64,000 nucleotides of DNA from Ipomoea triloba. Taxonomy: Eukaryota > Streptophyta > Magnoliopsida > Solanales > Convolvulaceae. The notes beneath the pieces were generated by a model that did no database searches, had not been told where the DNA came from, and worked only from the letters and a program-made list of their open reading frames with translations. This document shows positions 46,565 through 57,112 of the stretch, piece by piece. The first letter of the stretch is position 1; every line of letters starts with the position of its first letter. Location of the stretch: the NCBI RefSeq assembly GCF_003576645.1, contig NC_044917.1:11894136-11958135 (forward strand), given 5' to 3'. The translations under genes and the position numbers were made by a program.

Positions 46565-47085
46565 ATATCGCGGACCAGGGTCAACCTTGCATGCATGGTG
46601 GATATTAATCCAAAATGATGTCGTTTTATATTAAGTGTCAATTAGTGCATTATATTTAATAACATTGTCATGTACTATGTTCATAATATTTGTTCTATAT
46701 GTCTATAAACATAAACATTAATGTCCATATATAACCACTGAACTAAATGTACATCATATGTATTTTCATTCACTCTATATTAGATTTATATTATTATTTA
46801 TATATGTTCATAAAAAAAATAAAGTTTAATGCACATAAATATTATATTACAAAAATATCATGTCTAATAGCACTCATCGTACCTAAACATTAATGTTTGT
46901 AAACACTACACTAAACGTACATCATATTATTTCTATTAACTCTGTAGGAGGTTTATAATGTTCCTTCTATATGATGTTCATATTAAAAAAAAAAGAAAAA
47001 AAAAGCTTAATACACATAAACATTATACTATGACGCTCATGCGTGTTTAATAAAATTTATGTTGTACTATGTTCATAATATTTTT
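46565..47085 (-). repeat. Inverted copy of the 40485-41760 repeat family
   Basis: CAACCTTGCATGCATGGTGG and AATGATGTCGTTTTATATTA at the left correspond to the right end of the copy at 41715-41755. ATGTTCATAATATTTGTTCT, AACTAAATGTACATCATATG and related phrases recur inside. Confidence 0.6.
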
Positions 47086-47841
47086 TTTAGAGTGACTCTC
47101 TTGTGAGACTGTCTCACGAATCATTTTTTATTGTGAGACAGATCGTGTCAAGATGGAAATATAATACTTATACTGAAAAATATAATACTCCATACTAATT
47201 AGAAATAAAATGTTTGTTACTTATAAGAGACCATGTAAAATACTAAATAAAAATGTAAAAGTATTACATTCTTTCAAAAGTATAGTATGTTGGAAAATAG
47301 CATAAATGACATTTTAAGTGGCCATTTTGTGGTACAAATATAAGTGCGGTTCACATCTGATTTAGTTCAGGTCAAAGTGGATTCGGGTTCTTCATAGTTA
47401 GATGAAGAGTTTGATATATTGTACGCTCAAAATGGATAATGAGTAAATGAGAAATTGGTTCTCAAAGTAGACTCATTTGAGATGGAATTTGAATGTGGAA
47501 AAGCTTAAGTAGCTTTGTCCCACATTAGTTGGAAAAGTGGGTTTGCACCACTATTTATACAAGAGCCTTTTTAAGGCATATTGACTTGTATAGCATAGAG
47601 GTTCTCTCTCGCGCGCAGGGGGATACAAATCAAATCTCAAAATGAGTCTGAAAAGGCTTGACTCATGTATGCCATATTTTTTAATATGTTTTCCAGCATT
47701 ACGAAATTAGTATTTCCAGAGTTATTTTCTTGTTAGTGGCAGAGTTAATCTCTGTTAGTGGAGGGCTGTTTTGTAGGTTACACCATGGTTATTAAACCAA
47801 GTTTTGAATGCCATGATTAATGCTATTAATCCTCTCGTCCA

Positions 47842-47986
47842 CTGTATATATATTCCGGGCCAAGAAACATAAGTTAGTTAAATTGCTTTATGGTTTAAAA
47901 CAAGCGCCTCTGTATATATTCCGGGCCAAGAAAAGAAAGTACGTAAGTTAGTTAAATTGCTTTATGGTTTAAAACAAGCGCCTTAG
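47842..47986 (+). repeat. Tandem duplication at the LTR-pol junction
   Basis: Two successive copies run from CTGTATATATATTCCGGGCC (LTR-derived) into TTAGTTAAATTGCTTTATGG (reverse transcriptase, LLYGLKQAP). The second copy has a small insertion, AGAAAGTACG. Because the unit itself spans the junction, the deletion that joined the LTR to pol came first. Confidence 0.85.
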
Positions 47987-47989
47987 CAA

Positions 47990-49051
47990 TGACACAAGAA
48001 GTTTGACCACGCGATGTAAACCAATGAGTTTAAAATAAACGAAAGTGACAAATGTGTCTACGTTAAGGAAACGGTAGACAAATATGTCATTCTTTGTTTA
48101 TATGTGGATGATATTCTCATCTTTGGTTGTAATGATCGGATGATCAAGTCTACCAAAAACATGTTAAATGCGTGATTTGACATGAAGGATATGGGTTTGG
48201 TTGATTTAATCCTCGGGGTAAGATCATTAAAAGACCTAATGGTCTTGTGTTGAGCCAATCGCATTATGTTGATAAAATCCTTGCAAAATTTAACAAGGAT
48301 GATGGTCAATTGACTAAGACACCATTTGATACGAACGTTCAACTAACCAAAAACCACGGAGAGTGCATTTCTCAAGTAGAATATGCTCGGGTTATTGATA
48401 GTTTGATGTATCTTATGAGCTGTACTATGCCGGATATTGCCTTTGCGGTTAGTAAACTCAGTAGGTATACGAGTAACCCTGGTGAGACGCACTGGAAGGC
48501 AATAGTAAAGGTTATGAGATACTTAAGGTATACTCGTGACCTTGGACTGCACTACACAAGATATCCTGCTATACTTTAAGGGTATATACTGACGCTAGCT
48601 GGATATCGGATATTAAGGATTCTAAATCCACGAGTGGCTACGTGTTTACACTAGCCGGTGTAGCCGTTGCGTGAAAATCTTCCAAACAAATTGTAATAGC
48701 CAGATCCACGATGGAATATGAAATGATTGCCTTAGAAAAGTGTTATGAAGAGGCTGAATGGCTACGCCATTTTCTGGAAGATATTCCTAGTTGGGAAAGA
48801 CATGTACCTCCAATATGTGTGCATTGTGATAGTCAAGTCACAATTGGGAGAGTACGAAATCATATGTATAATGGTAAGTCTAGACATTTACGTCATAGAC
48901 ATAATACCATTAGACAACTTCTCACAACTGGTGTTGTCTCGATTGACTACGTAAAGTCAAAAGACAATATAGCGGATCCGCTGACCAAAGGGTTGAGCAA
49001 AGAAGTTGTGGAGAAGTTGACACGAGGAATGGGTCTAAAGCCCTTGGAATA
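47990..49051 (+). pseudogene. Ty1-copia reverse transcriptase C-terminus and RNase H
   Basis: Coding begins in the LLYGLKQAP motif and includes an intact catalytic YVDDILIFG (about 48095-48122), [41 protein letters not shown] and YTDASW. RNase H continues with KSTSGYVF, the STMEYEMIAL motif, KSRHLRHRHNTIR and DPLTKGLSKE to a stop at 49051. Stops at about 48173 and 48674 and shifts near 48225 and 48576 break the frame. Confidence 0.85.
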
Positions 49052-50702
49052 AAATTTCTATAGTGGATACCTAACCTAGCTGGCACATATGTTCAATGGG
49101 ACAACTAAATTATGGAACGATGTGAGTCACTGTGGGGGTCTCGGACTCCCTACTACTCCTCGTTAGAACAGTGACTCCCGCACGAGGTTAGCACATTGAT
49201 GCTTTAATGATTCGAATGTCGATTGACATATGTTGAGTATGCAGGATACTCGGGAAAGAATCACCTATGTGAGAGAGAATTGAAGGTCGCTTCAAAGGAG
49301 AATTGAACTGAGCTCAATTCTTTAGAAACTCTTGTAGAACTAGTGATGAGACCGGAATGCAACAAATAAATGATCCATTAAAAGTCTCGAGTGGCCCGGT
49401 AACAAGATCTAAGTCAAGGAAGATTCAAGAGGCTTTTAACACTTTTGTGCAAACAGATTGGAGTCCAACATCTTTTTGTGAAGAAGAAGATCAATCTGGA
49501 AAAATAATTCTATTCAATTGTCTTCACATAAAAACTTTTGAAGACAATTCAGACTTCAGTATCAGATCAAATTTCCCGGTGTGAAATTATTTGCAAGGTG
49601 TATTTTTTTTAGGTGGGAAACTACTTTGCAAGAATTGTATTTTTTATTTTTGGGTGGAAATTACTTTTGCAAAATGTTGTATTTTTAATTTTGGGTGGGA
49701 AATTATTTTGTATTTTAATTTTGGGTGGGAAATTATTTTGTATTTTTAATTTTGGGTGGGAATTACTTTTACAAAGTTGTAATTTTTTATTTTGGGTGGG
49801 ATTAGTGACCTAGAATATTTAATACCTTATTTTCCCCTATAAATACCCCATAAACCCAATGGTTTGAGACACACCTTGTAAGAATTCAATTTGAGTGAAA
49901 TTTCTCTCTTTTCTTTGCATGAGAAGTGCATTGAAGTTTAGGTTGTTTGTGAGAAGCATTCAATCTTGGTAGGCTAGTGAGAAGCTAGTTTATCCCTTTA
50001 TCTTGTTCTTTATATTCACACACATATCCAAAAACCCAAAAAGAATACTATTACTCATATTATATAGCTAATTTTATTTTTGTATCTTAATTCTAGTGCT
50101 AGATTCCTAATACTCTAATTCTTAGCCTTGCTTAATAATCTAAGGGTTGAGAGTATTATTTGTTAGTTTGGTGAGGCATTTGTAGAGTTGGGATCTCAAA
50201 ATCCAAGAGTCTACAAGGTAAGATCCTCTTTTGGACACGAAAGGTTCTTGAGTGATTCCTTGAGTGTGCACTTATTGCGGGAAGCAATCCGTGTACGCAT
50301 CAGTTTGGTATCAGAGCCAAGTTCCTTTTTTTTTTCTTCTTATTCTATCATTCCTATCTTTAATTTCCTTTTTTTTCTCTCTCTTATTCCATTATTCCTA
50401 TCTGTAATTTCATATTTACTGTTGTTCCATTTCCTTTTCCCTTATATCCGTTACGTTCTTGCTTTATTCTATTATTGCTATCTTAATTAAAGTTCATATT
50501 TACTCTTCCTTGCTACTTTAAATTTCATATCTACTATTGTGTCTATTTTTTTTTATTCATTTCCGTACTTTTACTCTTTATATTCATAGCTTTGATTTGG
50601 TTACCTTATAAAGGTTAGATACCATCAAGCTTCTTTTAATCTATTCTACTATTGTATTTTTAATTTAGTTGAAGTTTACTTTATTGGAGGTTTGTTAAAA
50701 AA

Positions 50703-50735
<33 letters not shown>

Positions 50736-50917
50736 AAAACAAAAAAAGCAAAGAAAAAAAAAAAAAAAAAGAAAGGATAAGGTTGGTTTGATTTTTAGTT
50801 TGAATTGTTGAATTTATATCTAAGCATTACCTGAAATTAATGTGCTCTGTTTCTTTCTATCACATATACTTCTTCTACTTTCTTTGTTTCTTACAAAAAA
50901 AAAAAAAAAAAAAAAGC
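50703..50917. repeat. A-rich runs at the gypsy internal deletion
   Basis: A runs lie at 50705-50734, 50753-50770 and 50896-50917. The last abuts the truncated reverse transcriptase, marking the deletion or misassembly point. Confidence 0.85.
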
Positions 50918-52323
50918 TTGATGAATTGCATGGGGCTGAAATTTTCAGTAAAATAGATCTAAGAAGAGGTTATCATCAAATTAGAATGCAAAAGGGAGAT
51001 GAATGGAAAACTGCCTTCAAGACTAAAAATGGTCTCTATGAATGGTTAGTTATGCCGTTTGGATTAACAAATGCCCCTAGCCCCTTCATGAGATTGATGA
51101 ACCATGTTCTTAGGAATTTTATTGGAAAATTTGTTGTTGTGTATTGGGATGATATTCTCATTTACAGCAAAGACCCTCAAAAGCGTATAATACATCTTAA
51201 AGAAGTCTTTCTTGTTTTAAGAAGAGAACAATTGTATGCTAACCTTGAGAAATGCTATTTCGGTGTGGAAAGTGTTGTTTTTCTTGGTTTTATAGTAAGT
51301 TCTAAAGGCATTGAAGTAGATGAGACCAAGATACATGCAATTCGAGATTGGCCAACACCAAAAACAGCAACTGAAGTCCGTAGTTTCCATGGTCTTGCCA
51401 GTTTCTATCGGAGATTTGTCAAGGACTTCAGTACAATTGCAGCCCCATTGAATGAACTTGTAAAAAAAGATGTTAAATTTGAATGGGGCCCTAAACAAGA
51501 ACAAGCCTTTCAAACCCTCAAGGAAAAATTGTGTTCTGCTCAGGTACTTTCGTTACCAAACTTTGATAAAACTTTTGAGATTGAGTGTGATGCATCTGGG
51601 ATAGGTATTGGAGCTGTTCTTATGCAAGAAGGACATCCTATTGCCTACTTTAGTGAGAAATTAAGTGGTCCTGCACTTAATTACTCTACATATGATAAGG
51701 AGTTATATGCACTTGTAAGAACTCTTGAGACTTGGGAGCATTACCTATGGTTTAAAGAGTTTGTCATACACTCCGATCATGAGGCACTCAAACACCTTAG
51801 GGGGCAAGGTAAGTTAAGCAAGAGACATGCGAAATGGCTTGAGTTTATTGAAGCATTTCCGTATGTTATCAAGTATAAACAAGGTAAGGAAAACCGAGTG
51901 GCTGATGCTTTATCTCGAAGGTATGCTCTACTTTCATCATTCCAAGCCAAATTACTTGGTTTTGAATTTCTCAAAGAAGTGTTTAGTAATGATGTTGATT
52001 TTGCAGAAAAATATAAGGCATGTTCTACAACTCCAATTGGCAAATATTATCTACTTGATGGATATTTGTTCAAAGAAAATAGATTGTGTGTGCCAAATTG
52101 TTCTTTAAGAGAAATGTTTATTAAGGAAGCCCATAGTGGTGGATTAATGGGACACTTCGGTGTGACTAAAACTTATGAAGTCCTACATGGACACTTCTTT
52201 TGGCCCAAGTTAAGAAGGGACGTGGAATTGTTTGTTAGCAAATGAGTTACTTGCAAACAAGCTAAATCACGATCTCTCCCCCAAGGGTTATACACACCAT
52301 TAATTGTTCCTAAGGAACCCTGG
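50918..52323 (+). pseudogene. Ty3-gypsy reverse transcriptase, RNase H and start of integrase
   Basis: Coding starts abruptly after an A run (50896-50917) at [19 protein letters not shown], the middle of the reverse transcriptase palm. [17 protein letters not shown] and the catalytic [10 protein letters not shown] follow (Trp where Phe or Val is usual; both Asp present). The thumb region, an RNase H segment ([35 protein letters not shown]) and the integrase zinc-binding part ([16 protein letters not shown]) follow. A TGA at 52243-52245 replaces the first Cys of the CxxC pair, then coding resumes (VTCKQAKSRS) until the gap. Everything before the palm is missing. Confidence 0.88.
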
Positions 52324-52324
52324 N
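52324..52324. other. Single-base assembly gap
   Basis: One unknown base joins integrase coding (PKEPW) to the middle of the 3' LTR. Integrase core and the LTR start are missing across this point. Confidence 0.9.
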
Positions 52325-53780
52325 TGGAGTCCAACATCTTTTTGTGAAGAAGAAGATCAATCTGGAAAAATAATTCTATTCAATTGTCTTCACATAAAAA
52401 CTTTTGAAGACAATTCAGACTTCAGTATCAGATCAAATTTCCCGGTGTGAAATTATTTGCAAGGTGTATTTTTTTTAGGTGGGAAACTACTTTGCAAGAA
52501 TTGTATTTTTTATTTTTGGGTGGAAATTACTTTTGCAAAATGTTGTATTTTTAATTTTGGGTGGGAAATTATTTTGTATTTTAATTTTGGGTGGGAAATT
52601 ATTTTGTATTTTTAATTTTGGGTGGGAATTACTTTTACAAAGTTGTAATTTTTTATTTTGGGTGGGATTAGTGACCTAGAATATTTAATACCTTATTTTC
52701 CCCTATAAATACCCCATAAACCCAATGGTTTGAGACACACCTTGTAAGAATTCAATTTGAGTGAAATTTCTCTCTTTTCTTTGCATGAGAAGTGCATTGA
52801 AGTTTAGGTTGTTTGTGAGAAGCATTCAATCTTGGTAGGCTAGTGAGAAGCTAGTTTATCCCTTTATCTTGTTCTTTATATTCACACACATATCCAAAAA
52901 CCCAAAAAGAATACTATTACTCATATTATATAGCTAATTTTATTTTTGTATCTTAATTCTAGTGCTAGATTCCTAATACTCTAATTCTTAGCCTTGCTTA
53001 ATAATCTAAGGGTTGAGAGTATTATTTGTTAGTTTGGTGAGGCATTTGTAGAGTTGGGATCTCAAAATCCAAGAGTCTACAAGGTAAGATCCTCTTTTGG
53101 ACACGAAAGGTTCTTGAGTGATTCCTTGAGTGTGCACTTATTGCGGGAAGCAATCCGTGTACGCATCAACTAGGAACGGTGACCCACGACCTAAACGGGC
53201 ATAGTCATGAGAATAGAGTGTGGTTGGAAGGTTCATGTGTGAGGCATATCATCGTCTACACAAACGACAATCGGTTCAAAGACATCGCGTTCTACCGTAC
53301 ATCTAGTAGAGTAAATATATCTTCACAAGGCAAGGTTCAAAGGATAACACCTACCTTTGCTATGCAGGGATCTACCGTTGAACACAATTGTTTCTAATTT
53401 TAAAATACCCCGAACATCAATTTGCATTCATGTGGGGGATTGTTGGAAAAATAGCATAAATGGCATTTTAAATGGCCATTTTGTGGTACAAATAAAAGTG
53501 CGGTCCACATCCGATTTGGGTCGGGTCAAAGTGGATTCAGTTTATTCGTAGTTAGACAAAGAGATTGATATATTGTACGCTCAAAATGGATAATGAGTGA
53601 ATAAAAATTGGTTCTCAAAGTAGACCCATTTGAGATGGAATTTGAATGTTGAAAAGTTTAAGTAGCTTTGTCTCACACTGGTTAGAAAAGTGGGTTTGCA
53701 CAACTATTTATACAAGAGCCTTTTTAAGGTATATTGACTTGTATAGCATAGAGACTCACTCTCGTGCGTAGAGGGGGCAG

Positions 53781-53913
53781 GGGGGGGGGGTTAAATCAAA
53801 TCCCAAAATGAGTCTGAAAAAGTTTACCTCGTGTACACTGGCATGANGGGGGGGGGGGTTAAATCAAATCCCAAAATGAGTCTGAAAAAGTTTACCTCGT
53901 GTACACTGGCATG
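53781..53913. other. Duplicated 66-base segment around an unknown base
   Basis: 53781-53846 and 53848-53913 are identical (poly-G, then TTAAATCAAATCCCAAAATG and on to GTACACTGGCATGA), separated by one unknown base at 53847. This is more likely an unmerged contig overlap than biology. Confidence 0.85.
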
Positions 53914-54904
53914 AATGTGGTCCAGAAATATGCTAGATTTTTGAATATGTTTTCCATCTAGCATAGTCTGCGAAAGCAACCATGGACCGCGAAAGATAAG
54001 ATCTGATCTCTCGCGGACTGCTATGCACAAAATTGATCTTTCGCGGCCGAATAAGTTATGTCTCGCAAGAGGTCGCGACTGCAGATGAAGCTGATCTCTC
54101 GCACGCGATATTTCGCACGTAACTAGAGTGACCTCTCGTAGAGTCGATTCACTTAAACTATGTCTGTTCAGGAAACTAACTCTTTGTATTGTGGAATTAA
54201 TTTCATATTAATTCAAATCATTATTTCCAGAATTATTTTCTTGTTAGTGGACTGTTAGTAGCAGAGTTAATCTCTGTTGGTGGAGGGCTGTTTTGTAGGT
54301 TACACCATGGTTATTAAACCAAGTTTTGAATGCCATGATTAATGCTATTAATCCTCTTTTCTGCTATATATATATTCCAAGTTGAGCAGCAGATTTTGTA
54401 CAGCAACACAACTCAGAAATTTGTTTTTCTTCGAAACTCTGCTCCTCCTTCTTTCAAGCCATCTGTGTTCATCCCGCGTTCTCGTTCGCCCGGTTCTAAG
54501 TTTGAGTGCTCAAACGTTAGAATCGTAGTACGTTTTATCCTGGGAAATCTAGACCGCAATGCTCCTAGCACCTTGGGAGGCGGTAAAATAAGGTTTTAAG
54601 GAGAGAGTGCAACTCGACTCGTACTTACAACCTACCCAAATATTATCCACTGCACCTTCGTCCTCTTATTTTTTTTCCAGAATTATTTAACCTTTCGTGG
54701 GTTTTATTTCTCCATTTTTTAGGGAATTTCGAAGCCTTATTTCCTATATAGTATTATACTTTCCCTTATTATAAGTAACAAATACTTTATTTCTGATTAA
54801 TATTACATTTTTCAATATAAGTATCACATTTTCATCTTGACCAAACTCGTCTCATTGACAAGCTAAGGATCCATGAGACAGTCTCACACAAATTTTTTTT
54901 TTCC

Positions 54905-56540
54905 TTTGTTTACATGTCTATAACCCGACCTAAACCTTAATGTCCATGAATATTAAACTAAATGTGCATCCTGTGCATTCCATTAATTTTATAGTAGGTC
55001 CATAATATTATTTTTATATATTCATAAAAAGAAAGTTTAATGTACATACATATTATTACTAAAATAATGACTTTATGTACATATAGATTTATTTTTATAA
55101 AAATAATTATGTCAATATGATGCGTTTCCTTTAAAAGATCCCATCCAATAAGAACTTTTTAATGAAATATTTTTTATACATTAGTTTTATTTGAAAAAAA
55201 GAAAAAGAAAAATAAATTTAAGTTGAAAAATTGAATAAGTAGAAAAAATAAGAATGTGTTAGGATACATAGTGTTACATGCACTCTGGTCCATGATGACT
55301 TACGCTGGCTTGGACTACACTAAACAATAAAATTTTTTGTGTAGTCTGCGACCCAATTTTTTTATTTTATTTACTTTTTAAATTTCTTTAGTTAAAATTA
55401 TTACATTTATCAATATATGAGTAAATATAATTAAGTTTGGCCAAGCGAAGCTAAATAACAAAAATCTTGACCCAGTTTATCCGACATCTGAAAAAAGCTA
55501 ATTTTTTCAATTTATATAGTTCAAAATTATTATATTTTTCAATTTATGTATTTATTTTTATTATTATAAGTTATAAGTTAAAAATTATTTATGTACATCT
55601 TTTTATTATAACAATTATTATTATTCCTTATAACTATTATCTAATTTTATTTTAATGTAAATAATACTCTTTAATAATAATAATAATTATTAAAATAATT
55701 AATATTTTATAAAAATAAATTTATAACAGATTTAGGTTCATATTAACATGAATCAAATAGATTTTTTTTTATTTTACTTTCAACAAAATAGAAAAAAGTT
55801 ATTTTTTGACTTTCAGTACACTCGTGTTAGTAAACACGTGAATTTTCCAATAGTAAAGTTTACTAGCTATCATTTGTAAATCTAATGTGCCCCGTAAATC
55901 ACCTTTATTATTATGAATATTTTCTTAAGCTGTTTTAAAAGTTGGTTTACTATAAATTAACATGGCATTTTATGCTATATGTTACCGTTGTTTGTGCTAC
56001 AATGTATAGTATCTTTTATACCTAATTGGGGGCACAGCAAATTATACCATGAACGAGGGTTTACTTGCATTGTAATTCGTGGTTCAAAAATAACCTTCAG
56101 ATTCTGTATCTGTAGTTGACACATTATGTACTTGCAGTTGATAGTTTCTGTACCTGTAACTATCATATTATGTGTAAGCAATTATCAAGTTATTTGTTTA
56201 CATGTATAGAAACCGTTAACTGTAGGTACATAATGTGTTAACTGAAGGTACATAATTTTTGTATCAGATTCACAATACAATATGAATCATGGTCCATGGT
56301 ATATAAATTGGTAGATACATCCACTATTATTTATATAGATCCAACAGTGCTATAACGTTTAACATTTTACACATTAAATATATAAACATGTTTTAAAAAA
56401 AAAAATTTTCAAATGGAATTGAATTTGAAATTCACTTTAAATTAAGCATTTATATTCATTAATCATATCGCGTTAAATGAATAAACATGTAATTCAATTA
56501 ACATAAGTATGGGTTTTGAGTTTGATAAATTTTGTGCTTA
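54905..56540. other. AT-rich repeats, no gene seen
   Basis: 54905-55140 is a partial inverted copy of the 40485-41760 family (ACCTAAACCTTAATGTCCAT, AACTAAATGTGCATC). About 55965-56335 contains inverted and direct copies of GTACATAATGTGTTAACTG-type phrases, probably another foldback element. The rest is low complexity. Confidence 0.5.
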
Positions 56541-56544
56541 TGAT

Positions 56545-57112
56545 AAAGTGGTATTGACACTTAGCTATTACATGATAGCTGATTGTTTTAGTTATTTTGA
56601 ATAGCGGGTAATATTAGCAGTTTGTAGAATAAAGTGTTTGGTAAATTAGTTGTTTATTATGAGCGGGCAATTAGTAAAATGACTTTAAAGAACATGAATC
56701 TATTATTTTATTTATCGAATTATCCTTAAATTAATTTTAATTTTAGGTATAAATTTTAAAATAATTATATCTTTTAGATAATAATAAAATTATTATTATT
56801 ATTATTATTATAGTTATTTTCACCATTGTTATTATTTATTAATTAGTTTAATTATTGTTTTTCTTTTTATTAAATAAAAATAATTCAATATTAAAAAAAT
56901 TAAATTTGAATAAAAATTGAAAAAACATAAACACGAAATAACCAACAACTATAAAGGCAAATTAGACTTTTAAAAAGAAAATGCAATAAACTAATACAAA
57001 AAGCTACACCAAGTAGCATTTTCATTTTTAGCGCATCAAAAAGCTAAGCCAAAAAGTCATTTACCAAATACTTATTTTAACTATTTGACCTAGTAAAATA
57101 GCTAAAGTGGGT
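56545..57112. mobile_element. MITE-like element
   Basis: GTGTTTGGTAAATTAGTT near the left pairs with GTCATTTACCAAATACTT near the right. AAAGTGGTATTGACACTTAG-like and AATAGCTAAAGTGGGTCAG sequences mark the outer parts. It is non-coding with an (ATT)n run at 56790-56812. Confidence 0.5.

Larger units (their letters stand above)
49344..53168 (+). mobile_element. Ty3-gypsy retrotransposon nested in the copia element
   Basis: The 5' LTR spans 49344-50302 (TGATGAGACC...CGCATCA) and is followed by a tRNA-Met-type primer site, TGGTATCAGAGCC, at 50306. The 3' LTR survives from 52325 to 53168; its first 115 bases are lost at the single unknown base 52324. ACTAG flanks both outer ends (49339-49343 and 53169-53173), an exact 5-bp target duplication. 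The shared 844 bases show no difference that I could see and have no length change, so the insertion is recent or one copy is an assembly duplicate. gag, protease, the start of reverse transcriptase and the integrase core are absent. Confidence 0.88.
47288..54748 (+). mobile_element. Ty1-copia retrotransposon, rearranged and split by a gypsy element
   Basis: The 5' LTR starts TGTTGGAAAATAGCATAAAT (47288) and the 3' LTR TGTTGGAAAAATAGCATAAA (53441), preceded by a purine tract CATGTGGGGGAT. TAGTA precedes the 5' LTR (47283-47287) and follows the 3' LTR (54749-54753), a likely 5-bp target duplication. The 5' LTR is fused at about 47860 to reverse transcriptase coding, so its last part, the primer site, gag, protease, integrase and early reverse transcriptase are lost. 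The 3' LTR has an extra 260-bp GC-rich segment (about 53960-54230) with repeated TCTCGC/TTTCGCGG motifs that the 5' LTR lacks. The gypsy element at 49344-53168 interrupts it after the RNase H end. Confidence 0.8.
47090..54893. mobile_element. 'gagac' foldback MITE split by the copia insertion
   Basis: The left half (47090-47287) begins AGTGACTCTCTTGTGAGAC and GTCTCACGAATC. The right half (54749-54893) ends GGATCCATGAGACAGTCTCA. Joined, the halves have the layout of the intact relatives at 541-1280 and 35978-36443, including AATACTTATACTGAAAAAT against ATTTTTCAATATAAGTATCA. The span given includes the 7.5-kb retrotransposon nest between the halves. Confidence 0.7.
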
